A stretch of 64,000 nt of DNA from Trileptium ribeirensis. Lineage: Eukaryota > Nematoda > Enoplea > Enoplida > Thoracostomopsidae. Of this stretch, positions 12,800-23,900 are shown in pieces. The position numbers and the translations under genes were made by a program. Position 1 is the stretch's first letter. Each line of letters opens with the position of its first letter. The notes beneath the pieces were generated by a model. That model saw only the letters and a program-made list of their open reading frames with translations. It did not search any database and was not told the DNA's origin. The DNA lies in the NCBI GenBank assembly GCA_030248225.1, contig JASANE010024751.1, positions 1 to 64,000 on the forward strand. Direction: 5' to 3'.

Positions 12800-13560
12800 T
12801 AATTAAGCGGAGCGAAGCGAAGCGTTTTTGTTTTCGTCAGAGGGGAAAATTCGGCACCGTCTGTCCGTCCGTCCGTTGTACTGCTCAATAACTACTGGGC
12901 CGATTTTAAAAAACTTTTTGTTTGAAAGGACTAATATCGGACAGGTGCAAGACATATAGATTTTTCAAAATTTGCTTTAGTTAATTAGTAATTACCTAAT
13001 TAGTTAAGCGTTTTAGCCTATTTTTAGCGATTTCAAACAAAAAATGTATATATATTTTTCAATAAATAATTAGTGCAAATCTAATATTTTGGTGCATTTA
13101 CTATATCTCGCGGTGGTCATTGTGAATATGGTGCTTATTTACTATTCGAGTAACAAAAAATGCTAATTAGTTAGTTAATTAGCTAATTACTAATTGTTAA
13201 TTAGCTAATTTTTTGAAAATTTTCAGTGTTCAAAAATTAAAAATAAATTGCGCCCGGGGGTTTTCTATGTCGCTGATCAGGAATATGACATTCCTGAAGC
13301 TCTAGAACCTCGCCGTATATGCTAATTAGTTGATTAATTAACTAGCTAATTGGTAATTTTATGCAAATTTTAAAATCACTTCAAAATTGCTAATTTGTTG
13401 TGCTCGGGGGTTTTCGATGTCGCTGATTATAAATTTGTGGCTTTCCAAGCTCTATGACTTATCGTTGGTGCTAATTAGGTAATTAATTAGCTAATTAGTT
13501 GATATTACTAATTAGCTAATTTCTTTTAGCTAGCGAGTTTTTTGTATGGTGGTTTTGACA
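12800..13560 (+). repeat. GAGCGAAGCGA / TTAATTAG repeat
   Basis: Starts with GGAGCGAAGCGAAGCG, then a GTCCGTCCGTCCG run and the phrase GGGCCGATTTTAAAAAAC. Then come many overlapping palindromes of the type TTAGCTAATTA. A block beginning CGGGGGTTTTC and ending GTCGCTGAT occurs twice at 149 bp spacing (about 13253 and 13402), each followed by TTAATTAG palindromes. A diverged relative lies at about 49640-49870. It looks like a non-coding dispersed repeat. Confidence 0.6.
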
Positions 13561-14449
13561 TCAATTGCCTAAATACTTATTATAAATTGATTAAATAGTT
13601 AGTTGAAACACATGTACACACAAATAAGATACAAATACTATGCCTGTTTTTTGTAATTTATTACGTTTACTAGTTATAACAATAGCAATAGTAATCATAA
13701 TAATAATATTATATTATTTCGCTCGTTTCCCAGTCGCTACGCTCGCTGCTTTGCGCTTTCTTTTCCTTGATTTATTGTTGCGCCGCCACATTTAGATTTC
13801 ATCAACGAACTTTCCAACCACATAGTTGAAGCTATTGTTTATGCAAATGTTGTTTTTCCTAGATTGCTTCTGTAGTCCGTTTTCTCGAACACGCTACAGC
13901 AGTATGAAAATCAAGGGAAACGTATAATAGCGCATTTGCTTTCACACGAATATAGGTATTGCTAGACTTGGTGGCCGATATGATCAATGACACAAGTGCG
14001 GCTCGGCTTATGAACTAGCTTATGTATACTAGGCACATCTATGGTACAGATAGTTTAAGCTCATCTAATTTATAATGCTCAGTTGCTAAATAATTTAGGT
14101 ATTACGATTATTTGGGTTAGTTTTATTTAAACTTGCACGCCCAGTTCATTTCGTTGGTTTTTGTAAGTTTTTCTGATTAGTTGTTTAAACACATGTGAAA
14201 CCCAAACTCAGCACCTCAGTCCGGGGCAATGACACGTCTATCCCATGAACTCGCGCATTTTTAATCTGTGGTAAAGGGTATCTCCGCCCGCTGGTAGACC
14301 GGTATATTACTTTGGTGGTTCCTTCCCCCTTATTTTTGATTTTATTATTCTATCTTGGGTATATATCTCACGAACTCGCTCTTTACTTCCGCCCCTTTTA
14401 ATTGGCCACCAGTGGGATGTTGGTTGTTTCTTATAGCATCATGCCGCGG
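13561..14449. other. Intergenic DNA, nothing recognised
   Basis: AT-rich. A GC-richer phrase CGCTACGCTCGCTGC near 13735 resembles the ends of the GAGCGAAGCGA repeat in reverse and may be its other boundary. No gene seen. Confidence 0.4.
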
Positions 14450-14789
14450 AGGTAGACAATCCCACAGGCGCGTCCATGGGTAGTAGCATCAATTGTTGGG
14501 TCTGTCAGCCATTCAGGGCGACTCAACAAGGGGTGTTATTCTTGAGAAGACCGGTTGAGTGAGGGGTTGAATTCGATTACCTCATCAAGCCTCCAGTAGA
14601 TCTCAACTACAAATTTTGGCCCAGCCATTCGGGGGCCTGGAATCTCCTCTGTGTACGGCAGCCCACTGGCCACACCTCGGACCACACAATTTTCAGGTGA
14701 CGAACCCCGTGCTTTTTTAATACCGATGGCCGTCATAAGGAAAAATCCCATTCCAACCCCTACCCCTTTGGATACTTAAAAATGTAACA
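14450..14789 (+). mobile_element. LTR fragment (3' part) preceding gypsy gag
   Basis: The blocks TTGTTGGGTCTGTCAGCCATT, CTTGAGAAGACC and CCACTGGCCACACCTCGGAC and the end TACTTAAAAATGTAACA align with the 3' halves of the LTR-like units (compare 40300-41356). The 5' part is missing. It lies immediately upstream of the gypsy internal region. No clear tRNA primer-binding site is visible just downstream. Confidence 0.6.
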
Positions 14790-15345
14790 TAGTGACCACG
14801 ATTTCGTATAAAAGTGGGACAAATTGCTAATAAAATATAGTGGTCAGTATTTTTCGAAAATTCAAAAATCAACCATCCAGCCCTAAATAAGGCAGAAGCC
14901 AAAATAGAAAATACTTATGCGGTTGTAGTAATTATTAGGCCACATAACCAGGATATTTTACGCAAGCCTGTTTAAATTCTAAATATTTAAATGCCACTTC
15001 AGAGAACGTCACCTAGCACAACAGCTTGCACAGAACCGACAACGAAAAACAATGTCGGGAGCGAAGAACGATCAAACGAAAAGGCGCAATAACTAACGAG
15101 AAGCTCAAATATGACGAAAGAAATCGGAAGAAATAATGCTATAATTCGACCCGAGTACGCCAGAACCTAAAAGACAAGAACAGAAGCAAGAAAGACGCCT
15201 ACAGGAAGCCTATACCGAAATATTTCAAGAAGAAGCGAGCACCGACCAAGTATTCGGAACAACAGAAGATCGCGAAACAGAAATCCGGAAGCGATGCAAT
15301 AGCTGCAACGACAAAAAGAAAGGCAGCTACAATTCATAAAGAAGC

Positions 15346-16284
15346 ATGCGACCAAGGAGCTCGAACGAATATGCCAAAGTTACAATGAAGACGAAGCGAG
15401 CTCAATTCGACACGAACTACGATTCCTTCGTTACAATCAACGACCAATCCGGTACAACTCAAACACGACTCAGTGCCAGCCGAGACCAAATGGATACGAA
15501 CTATGTTCAATTCGGAGCAAATAACGATCAACTCGGTGCAAATAGACGACGATTCAATGAAAATCGTGATCAATTCGATGCAAACTGTGACGAAACCGGT
15601 AGAAATAAAGAACCAACCGGTGCAAACCAAAGCCGACTTAATGCAAACGGTGACCAACCCGACGCAAACTACTACCAATTTATCGCAAGTGAAATTTGAT
15701 TCAAAGCAAATCGATAACAATTCGGGGCAAGTAATGATCAATACGTTTCAAGTCTTGAACGATTCGTTGCAAGTTGCGATGAATTCGGTGCAAACCAACA
15801 TCGATTTGACAAGAAACGAATGCGATTAAATACAAATCGAGACCAAATTGACACAAATTACGAACGAATAGACACAAATAAAAACGAATTCGGTGAAAGT
15901 CAAATACGATGCAATACAAACCGGGACCAACGCATCGTAAGCCAAACGGGGAACACATCGGATCGAGCACAAATCCCGAGCGCGACAATGAATTTCGGTT
16001 CCACGCAAAGCGAGAATGGATACAATCGGATGCAAACCCCGTATGTAACAACGAACTGCGGCGCGTTTCAAACGATGAATACATGGAATCAAGCGCAACC
16101 TACCTCCACCGGTACATACAATACAAAAGGCGCATATGGGTACTACGATGCAATACCATCAGTCCCACAATACAACCAAATTCCACTCGCGAATGGCAAT
16201 TCGATGATTAACCCCGGAGCGCCGTTAGGAACAACAACACCATCAACCACCACAAACAACGACGACAACGAGTCAAATCAATGA
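15346..16284 (+). pseudogene. gag N-terminal region with 25 tandem heptads
   Basis: Positions 15403-15927 hold exactly 25 in-frame 21 bp repeats with consensus (Q/R/E)-(F/L/I)-(G/D/N)-(A/T)-(N/S)-x-D. Clear copies read QFGANND, QFDANCD and QIDTNYE. The phase is kept throughout, although TGA (15697) and TAA (15709) interrupt the frame. The same 21 bp period leaves the +1 frame open at 15473-15829, but that frame is not continuous with the following N/T/Q-rich segment (15928-16284) and I regard it as a shadow. The repeat could form an extended assembly surface; coiled-coil character is uncertain because only one position is strongly hydrophobic. Confidence 0.6.
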
Positions 16285-16288
16285 TCTG

Positions 16289-16828
16289 ATGACATTGAAC
16301 CAACAGTTGATCGAAGTATTGACCAAAGTGGTGACCAAAGAAACGCCACAAGTACCGATTACAACGCAACAATCAGTCGGCCGAGCGATTATGGTCAAGA
16401 TGGAGAACGAGGCCCGAAACCTACAATCGTACAAAGGTGAGTCAAGCTTCGAGAAATTTCGGAAAGGACTCTAAAAAGCGCTGGCTCAATATGGGATTGA
16501 TGACGAGCAAGAGAAGTTGAGAGTCTTGAAAGCAAAAATGAGTGGGAAAGCAGAAGAATACATGGAAGTCTTGACGCTCGAAAAGGTCAAAGAACTCAGC
16601 AACTACAACGAATAAGTGGAGAAGTTCAAAAAAAGATTCGACTTGCCAAAGACATTGACGAATCACCTGAACAAGCTGCAAAGCTTACGGCAAACGGGAA
16701 CGGTCAAAGACTTCGTAGATGGTCTACGGGTGTACGCAGCACGACACCTCACCGCGAAAGCTATACCCGAAGTTATCGAAGAAGTCCTCAAGTCTGCGTT
16801 GATCACAGGGTTAAAGAACGAAATCTGA
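16289..16828 (+). pseudogene. gag capsid-like domain of gypsy element
   Basis: Read in one frame with stops at about 16472 and 16613. The translation contains FEKFRKGL, a charged helix, then VEKFKKRFDLP and a LQSLRQTGTVKDFVDGLR segment. This layout (W/F..F..RF ... L.Q..TV.DF...) is that of the retrotransposon gag family. It is a defective copy: the stops split it into three pieces. Confidence 0.6.
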
Positions 16829-17224
16829 AATCGATTGTGCGCGACAAAATAAAAACCTCTATGACATTGACGGAAAAAGCAGATGCATTGGAAAGCCATG
16901 ACCAGCAAATGACCCAAGGATTACAAAGCACAAGATAACAACGATCAAGTATCGAGAGATCCAATCTAACCGACCGGGCCAGTCGAACGTCAACCAAACA
17001 AGAACAAGTACGGTCAACAGATATGGCGACCGAAGGTACAAAGATTATAAATGCAATGGCGACCACAACCGTGGAGCAATCGACCGATGCAAGTACGTCA
17101 ACCGCAATAGCAACAGGTAGCGCAACTGTGCGCAACACCGATACCGATGATGCCAATGCAAACCGACTGGAATTACCAGCAACCTATGCAACTATACTAT
17201 GGACAGATATGAACACAGCAACCG

Positions 17225-17467
17225 ATGCTACAGACGATGCAACCGGTGCAAGTACCACAACAACCAATGCAACCTGAAATAAACTGGCAACAACAACAGA
17301 AAATGCCAGCACCGATAGCAAATCAACAGCAAAATCAGCAAACGGTGATGAGCCAAACGCCACCAAAATGCAACAACTGCGGAAAGGTGGGCCGTAGAAT
17401 GGAGCAATGTATCCCAAGAAATGTGGGACAAAGTACAACAGAAACCCTAATGGGAAATCAGCAATAA
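17225..17467 (+). pseudogene. gag nucleocapsid: Q/P-rich tract and zinc knuckle
   Basis: Glutamine- and proline-rich (MQPVQVPQQPMQPE, then QQQQ) followed by CNNCGKVGRRMEQC. This is a CX2CX4HX4C knuckle in which the histidine position is arginine, so zinc binding would be impaired. The reading frame is broken upstream and downstream. Confidence 0.7.
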
Positions 17468-17680
17468 GGTCAAAATCGGTATAGGACAATACCAAACCGA
17501 CTGAATTAATCAAACGAAATAACGAACGACCGACCACCAAATCGAGCGGGGTAGAAAGAAAAGAATTCGGGAAATCGGTGGACTAAAAGAAAGAAACATT
17601 CGTAGAACTAAATAAAGTGAATCAATCGAGAGAACACGAACCATGCAGCGATCCAACAGTCCTACCACGGTGCCACATCA

Positions 17681-18115
17681 GTGCACATCCAGAAGGGAAC
17701 GAAGAAGCGACAGGGTTTGGTCCATACTGGATCACAAATAACGATCATCAGCGTGGAACAATACGAACGGCATTTCAAACACCTACCGCTCAAAGAAACA
17801 GCGTTATGCGTAGCTGACAGCAGCAGAAATCTAACAGAAAGAGCAGTAATCTACTTCTTACATGTCCAATTAAAAAAGAAAGTAGGAAAGATCCGGTTCA
17901 TAGTAATCAAAAACTTTTCAAAGATTGCGGAAGACGGTCACGATTTCTTGGCAGCATTCGAATTGGTGATCGAATACCAACAGTTACGAATCAAAATGGA
18001 AGGTCGATCGATACCTCACTGTTGGAGGACTAATAAAATGGAATCGATCAGCCAAGAAGATCATAATCACCTTGAAATTTGCAAGTGTTCGTACAAACAA
18101 GTGATCCCACCATGA
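17681..18115 (+). pseudogene. Aspartic protease domain of gypsy element
   Basis: The motif GLVHTGSQITIIS corresponds to the catalytic L-V-D-T-G-S of retroelement proteases with Asp replaced by His, so this copy is catalytically dead. Downstream is FIVIKNF and an HDFLAAFELV segment in the place of the usual I-L-G-x-D-F-L block. It ends in a stop before the RT-connecting region. Confidence 0.7.
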
Positions 18116-18496
18116 TCAGCGAGATTCATCAAAGTAAAGACTCCGGAAGGAACAAAAGAAGGTGATACGCTAGTGGTAGAACCGTTGATGAAGACAAACA
18201 ACGGCCTGGAAATACCGAACAGTATTGTCAAACTAGAAGAAGCAACATCATGATACCAGCGTGTAATCTAAACACAGGCGAAATCGAAATAATTGAAGAT
18301 CAACCACTGGTACGAAAAGTAGAAGAGACAATCGTAAGAACGGTAGCCTACGAGGAGAACGCCCAAAGACCAATGGATCGGTTTGAAAAGAAAAAAGGAT
18401 GAACCAAATGGAAAAGAAAGAAGAATGCGCAGAATGGATCAAAGTCGGAAAAATAGGAAAGCCAATAATCAAATCGCGGACCGTTGAAATTCAAAT

Positions 18497-18945
18497 AAAG
18501 AATTCACAGACTACCTGGCGCTAAGTACCTTTCAACCCTCGATCTTAAGTCAGGATATTGGCAAGTACTAATGAAGGAACAGGATAAACAAAAGACGGCG
18601 TTCGTCTGTCAAGATGGACAGTTCGTGTTCAATGTCATGATGTTTGGATTAACGAACGCACCTGCAACATTTCAAAGAATGATGCAATTGGGTCTAGCGG
18701 GCGTCCTGATGGAATCATGCTTATGCAACCTCGATGACATCATAATCTTTTCAACGTGGTTTTGGGATCACCTATACGGTACCAGTCAAATACTACAACG
18801 ACTTCGCGAAGAAACCTTAAAAAATGATCGAAGTGGGAATTTCTAACAGAAGAAATTCTGTTTCTGGGATATACGTGTCGAATAAAGGCATCTCAACTGA
18901 CCCTGGAAAGATCGGGAAGATACAGAATTTCTCGAAACCCGTAAT
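18497..18945 (+). pseudogene. Reverse transcriptase core of gypsy element
   Basis: STLDLKSGYWQV (first catalytic Asp), then FVCQDGQFVFNVMMFGLTNA, PATFQRMMQ and CNLDDIIIFS follow in order and in one frame. The usual YLDD box reads NLDD. A frameshift after 18846 leads to FLGYT, the block after the catalytic box. Homology ends near 18945. These blocks are diagnostic of Ty3/gypsy RT. Confidence 0.88.
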
Positions 18946-18958
18946 ATTGGCAATAACT

Positions 18959-19105
18959 TAACGGCTTAAAAATAAGGGGAAGTCGGCAATAATTGGTGAT
19001 AAATTGGCAAAAATTGAGGAAATGAGGAAAAATTTATCGCAGATTGACAAAAATGAGTAAAATTTTAGCAACATTAGGAAAAATTTAAAAAATTCCCTTT
19101 TAAGC
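18959..19105. repeat. Small palindromic element at the gypsy break point
   Basis: GGCTTAAAAATAAGGGGAA at the left and ATTCCCTTTTAAGCC at the right are inverted copies about 145 bp apart, with an AT-rich GGCAAAAATTGAGGA-type interior. No target duplication is clear. It sits exactly where RT homology stops. Confidence 0.4.
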
Positions 19106-19611
19106 CGACAGAACCTTCGACAGCTAATATCTATCTATATAATATAGCGAAAAGAGGCAAAGTTTAATAATTTTGTTCCAAAATTTTGCGAATTTAATCT
19201 CCACAGCGCCTCACATGTTTAATAACAAACCCAATGTAGGTTTAAAACAATGAAACTAATGTGTTTAACGTATAAAATAGCGTTGTGAGTTAACCTAGTT
19301 TGTCAACATTTTTGAAATTTCACATTTGGGGTATTTTTAAACATTGCCTTATAGCTCGAAAACGGCTAATCTGGCAAAAATCTTGCAGCAAAGCACAACT
19401 ACATTCTATTACGCGGTAAAAATTTGGAAAATGTATCAATGTGATGAAGAGTTATACGTGACACAGATGAATAAGAAAGGACTTTTTGCAATATTATCCG
19501 CAAGTTGGGAAGTCCGGCTCGATGCGCTCGTTCTGCTTCAATACTCGTAGACTATAAGTGGTCTTCGTTTCAGTTTTCGCAAAAGTAGTTTGTGGTATAT
19601 GAATGTGGGTG
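19106..19611. other. Intergenic DNA, nothing recognised
   Basis: One short + frame (19344-19550) without motif. I see no RNA or repeat signal. Confidence 0.35.
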
Positions 19612-20687
19612 CTATTTTTCTTCCGGTACGGTTTTTGCCTGTTAACGGAATACAATTTTCATCGGAACCGGAATTCGGGTTTAAAAATTTTGTTTAAAAT
19701 TGTCCCATTTGTGGTTTAATTATAAGTTATATAATTATGATGATCAAGTGAATCGAAACGAAATCCAATACAACCAAACAAAAGAAATGATTAACTCAGC
19801 AAATTACCCTGTGAAGCTTAAGTTGGACAATAATTTCAGGAAGAATTTTTCATCTTCACCCGGCAGGAGTTTGTTAACAAAACAAAGCTAGGTCAATTCT
19901 TGCATAAGATTGCCCATTCAGAAATCTGCGGTATATGTTAGAATTCAGTCGGTCCAACTTGATATATATATATAACAGAGTATGACAGCTGTAAGCTTGG
20001 TTAATATAAATTGCGTGAAGCACCAGCCAGTGCGCTTGTAAACTTTGTAATCAGTCTGCATTGGGGTAAAGTAACATATCGTCACAGCAGCGCAAACAAC
20101 GTTCTTGATAACGAACTGTACGTATTCAAACTGTGCGAGCAGTGTCACTTTTTCTCATGTATAACATTTTGATCAGAAAATCATCATCTAATTGATGCTC
20201 ACTTGTTGCCCAACGCTAGCGGGAATAATGTCTGTGGCCATCGATCAGAAAATTATTGTATATATACCTTTTTATTGTCTTTTAGAACCGTATAAACCAA
20301 TACTTTCAAGTTTCCAACGGAATAACATGTAACGAATGTATGTCTAGTAAAGGGAGGTGATTAGAGAAAGGGCAAAATTGTCTCGTCTACGCTCCATGCG
20401 TTACAAGAACATAATTTGACACTGTTTACGCAAGCGTGTGTAGCGAAATGCATTTTTACGCTGGGAGTCCGAAAAACCGAAATCTTGATCTATAAATAAA
20501 TATTTTAGCTGACCTAGCCTCTTCAAAGTCCCATTGAGGCTATAATGTCATCGCAATACATAAAGTTTAATGTAAAATATATTTTTAAAGCATTTTAAAT
20601 CCACAATGCCTTGTTCTTCATCTGTTTTACTACTATTGGTTTACATCGACGGCTTCGGTTGCTGCTTCCGGTTTCGGTTATTCCCTA
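19612..20687 (+). mobile_element. Diverged copy of hAT-like CCGG-end family
   Basis: Shares ordered blocks with the intact copy at 24001-25142: GGAACCGGAATTCGGGTTTA, AAAAATTTTGTTT, CCAATACAACCAAACAAAAG, TTGCGTGAAGCACCAGCCAG, GAACTGTACGTATT, AACTGTGCGAGCAG, ATGTCTAGTAAAGGGAGG, and a CGGTTATTCCCT right end. The left terminus is rearranged. No transposase frame. It ends 77 bp before the BLOC1S5 start codon. Confidence 0.7.
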
Positions 20688-20764
20688 CATAGTATACAGC
20701 TCGGTATACCAATATAAATTCGTGCGTTTTGAATGGTAGTAGTTAAAATGTGTTTTAGCGTAAT
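20688..20764 (+). promoter_or_regulatory. Presumed BLOC1S5 promoter / 5'UTR
   Basis: Only 77 bp separate the end of the transposable element from the ATG. The stretch contains CCAATATAAATTCG (a TATAAAT at about 20713), which could act as a core promoter. Transcription may instead start inside the element. This is inference from position only. Confidence 0.3.
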
Positions 20765-20965
20765 ATGGCTTTAGATAATGTTATTTGCGCTTTGGATGAC
20801 GTTTACCAACGTTTATTTGATCATAAAGCCATCCCACAAGCGTCATCACAGGCATTTTACGACAATTTTGAGAACAAACGACACAAGGATTTTGATATCC
20901 TGTTACAAGTATTACAGAACGTGAACGAATGTAAAGAAACGGTGGATTTTGATCGTAACTTGCAA
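20765..20965 (+). CDS. BLOC1S5: BLOC1S5 exon 1
   Basis: Open from ATG to the donor CTTGCAA/GTATAT (phase 0). Translation starts MALDNVICALDDVYQRLFDH. Reading on past the donor gives 17 more codons with no family similarity, which supports the splice. Confidence 0.85.
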
Positions 20966-23900
20966 GTATATACATATTGTATATTCGAATATTTAACATG
21001 CAAAATTTGTTGTATCTAAAGACTGCTTGTTGATTTGATAGACACTCCTCAGATCTATTAGAAAAGCTGATCAGTTGGCGTTTTTAGTTTACGACGTTTG
21101 GTCTTATAGCCTCAACTTTAGCCTAAAATCGACTTTTAGCTTAGAAACAAGAGTGAAGTATGTGCCTTAATTTGTCACTGGGCTGGACAGATAAATCAGT
21201 TTGCCACATAACTATACCTTGCTTGTCACGATTAAAAATAACAAATGACACGAAGAGGCAAAAATGGAAATATCGTCAAGATTATTGTACAACCAACTCT
21301 GTTTTGACACTTTTCATTATTTGAATTTTTCGTACCAAATACATTTACAAAAATCAACATCGGGTCGTTTGAACAGGCTGGATATACCATAACAATGTCT
21401 ATTCAGAACGTAGTGAAAGGTAGTGAGATTGTGTGTTGCAGGGGTGAAATCTTATAAATTCCGTGTGTGTGTGATTGGCCGTAACTCGAGAACGCCTGAA
21501 CCGATTTTCATGATCTTGGACTCATTCGAACCAGCATAGTCGATTTACCTTTTACATCCCCGAGCGTTTTTGATTTGGGGTCTGGTTCCGGGGTAAGGGG
21601 TCAAAATATGAGTTTTTGGCCCCATTTTTACCCCATTTTAGTACCCTTCACGGAAGCAAAGTGATTTTTATCTTAACTTTGTCAAAATGAGGGTTTTCAC
21701 CCCATTTTAGCAACCTTCACGGAAATACGCAAGCTTATTTTTATCTCAACTTTCGAATTTTTATCTCAGGTTGGTTTTATTTCATAGTAAAATGATAAAT
21801 ACAGATGCCTCTTTTGTTTTTTCGATTATGGCACGGGGTTTGAGGTATGGAACCCCCGTGGGCACGGGGTTTGAGGTATGGAATCCCCGTGGTTCCTCAA
21901 CCCAAAATTCAAAAATTTGTTCTGACGTCCTGCGCAGCTGAAAAGTTTCACTTGGGGTTTTCGGACATTGGAAACTCATTGCCGGTGTTGGTTTGCTCTG
22001 TGACCGATGGTTCCATGGGTACGGGGGTATGGCGCCCCCAAGGTTCGGGGTCATAGGTCTAAATGAGAGTTTTTCACTCCATTTTGGTACCCTTCAAGGA
22101 AGCAAGCTTGTTTTTATCTTAATTTTCGAATTTATTTCTCTACTTGGTTTTATTTCATAGTAATATGATGAATACCGATGCCTCTTTTTTCGATTAAGGT
22201 TCCGGTTCTAGATTATTACTCCGACTCAAAATTCTAAAATTGTTCTGACGTCCTGGGCGGTTGAAAAGTCATACTTGGGTGTTTTCGAGCATGGCAAATT
22301 CATTGCTTGTGTTGATTTTGCTCTGCGATCTATTGTTCTATGGGTACGGGGGTATGGCGCCACCATGGTTCATCGACCTAAAATTCCCAATTTTGCTGTT
22401 ACGTCCTGGAAGGCTGATAGCTTGTACTTGGGGGTTTGGGGCGTGGGAAACTTATTGCCGGTGTTTTGTTCTAACTTGTGCGGTATTGTGTGATATCCAC
22501 ATATAGCATATCAACGTGTGCTATTGAGAGCTGATTGGCTGTGCACACAAAAGGCGTAGGTGTACCTATGCTTCACTACGTTGATATAACTGTTGTAATG
22601 TTTGTTCGGTTCGACTAGGGTAATTTACAACAGTAGCTTTTTCAGGCTGACCTCAATGGAAGAATGACAGTAGTGATGAATTGAGGGTCGAAAAAATTGG
22701 AAGTTTAGCAAAATTTGGAACTGGCCAGGTTGCCCGAATTACTGAACGGGCTATCCCGGGCGGGTAGGCGGACTGATATTTCAAGCAGGTCTTGTCCCGC
22801 CGGCTTATTGAAAGTGCAGGATGGTCCGACTTCGAAGTTAAACCTGACAGGCCGACTCAAAATATCAATGAGGACTGTGTTTCGCTCTGGCGCAGTCAGA
22901 GAAGCTGTTCATGTGTATCGTACAGGCATTCTAGCTATGGCAAGAATGTTTTAAATAATTGGAAAAAGCTTTAGTAATAATTAAAATTTGAATATTTGTA
23001 GATATTAAATTAAGCTTACTGGACGTAAACAGACACAATATTTTATGGCTTTTTTACTGGGGGCTACCCAGGTGAACTTTGATAGTTCGGAGAAGCCAGT
23101 GTAGCACTATATTATCTATTTTTAAATTCTGACTGAGTGAGTGAAATGAGCGAAGCGAAAAATCACCGGGCAGTGTGGTAAATTTTGCGGTGGCCGTTTC
23201 TTTGTTTTTGTGGGTGACACGCATAACTCAACTTCGGCTGAGCGGATTGGCTCGCGCGATAGCTCATTCGTAAGCATGAAATCTCGATTTATGCCATTTA
23301 GATAGGGGCGAAGCCCCATTCCAACATCTTCCTCCCCTTCCGAAAAACGGTTCAAATGGGATCGAGTCGGGTCCAGAAATCGTGTTTCTTATGGTAACTC
23401 GACTACAGATGCTGTAAGTGTCATAGTCAAATTGGGCTCCTTTCGTAGAGCAAATAAGTCTATAAATCTGTATATAGTGCTCTTCTACGTGATTCTCTTA
23501 TAACGCAGGATTTGTATCAAAGCGGCGAAAACGGGCCCATGAGACAATAAATACACGAAAACGGTAGCACCTCCACAACCATTAGATCTATATAGGTGTT
23601 TTTGGTCTTTCATTCTGTAGGGCCGTTCATCCTATGTGTACTTGAAACTCGCAAGCACAATAATCTGCTAATATGTACTAGTTTTTGAAAGTTACTTAGA
23701 ACATTGTATTTCTGCTTTCCGTGAACGGACAGGCGAAAACTAAATTTTGATTTACCACCTTGCCTAAAATTATGATTTAAGGGAAATTTTTCGCGTTAAC
23801 GTAATATTAGATGCATACAATACAAACATACAATTTGCTATAAACCCTTTTTAGCCTTCCTCGGACAGATTGAGGAATGTGGAATGTTTAAATTTGACTG

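Larger units (their letters stand above)
14790..18945 (+). mobile_element. Decayed Ty3/gypsy retrotransposon, 5' half
   Basis: The order is LTR end, basic/acidic N-terminal gag, a 25-heptad repeat, capsid-like gag, a Q/P-rich zinc-knuckle region, aspartic protease and reverse transcriptase up to the conserved block after the LDD motif. Homology stops abruptly at about 18945, so RNase H and integrase are absent here. Many in-frame stops and frameshifts mean that it is not functional. The + orientation and contents are complementary to the fragment at 37.1-41.4 kb. Confidence 0.85.

Noticed and set aside
15473..15829. 118-codon frame with heptad pattern
   Set aside because: The 21 bp repeat gives heptads in all three frames; only the other frame keeps the 25-copy phase and runs into downstream gag.
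15334..16098. Long minus-strand frames opposite gag
   Set aside because: Cys/Val/Ile-rich antisense shadows of the 21 bp repeat.
20966..21019. Read-through of BLOC1S5 exon 1
   Set aside because: The 17 extra codons are Cys/Ile-rich without family similarity; the GTATAT donor and exon 2 match explain the protein better.
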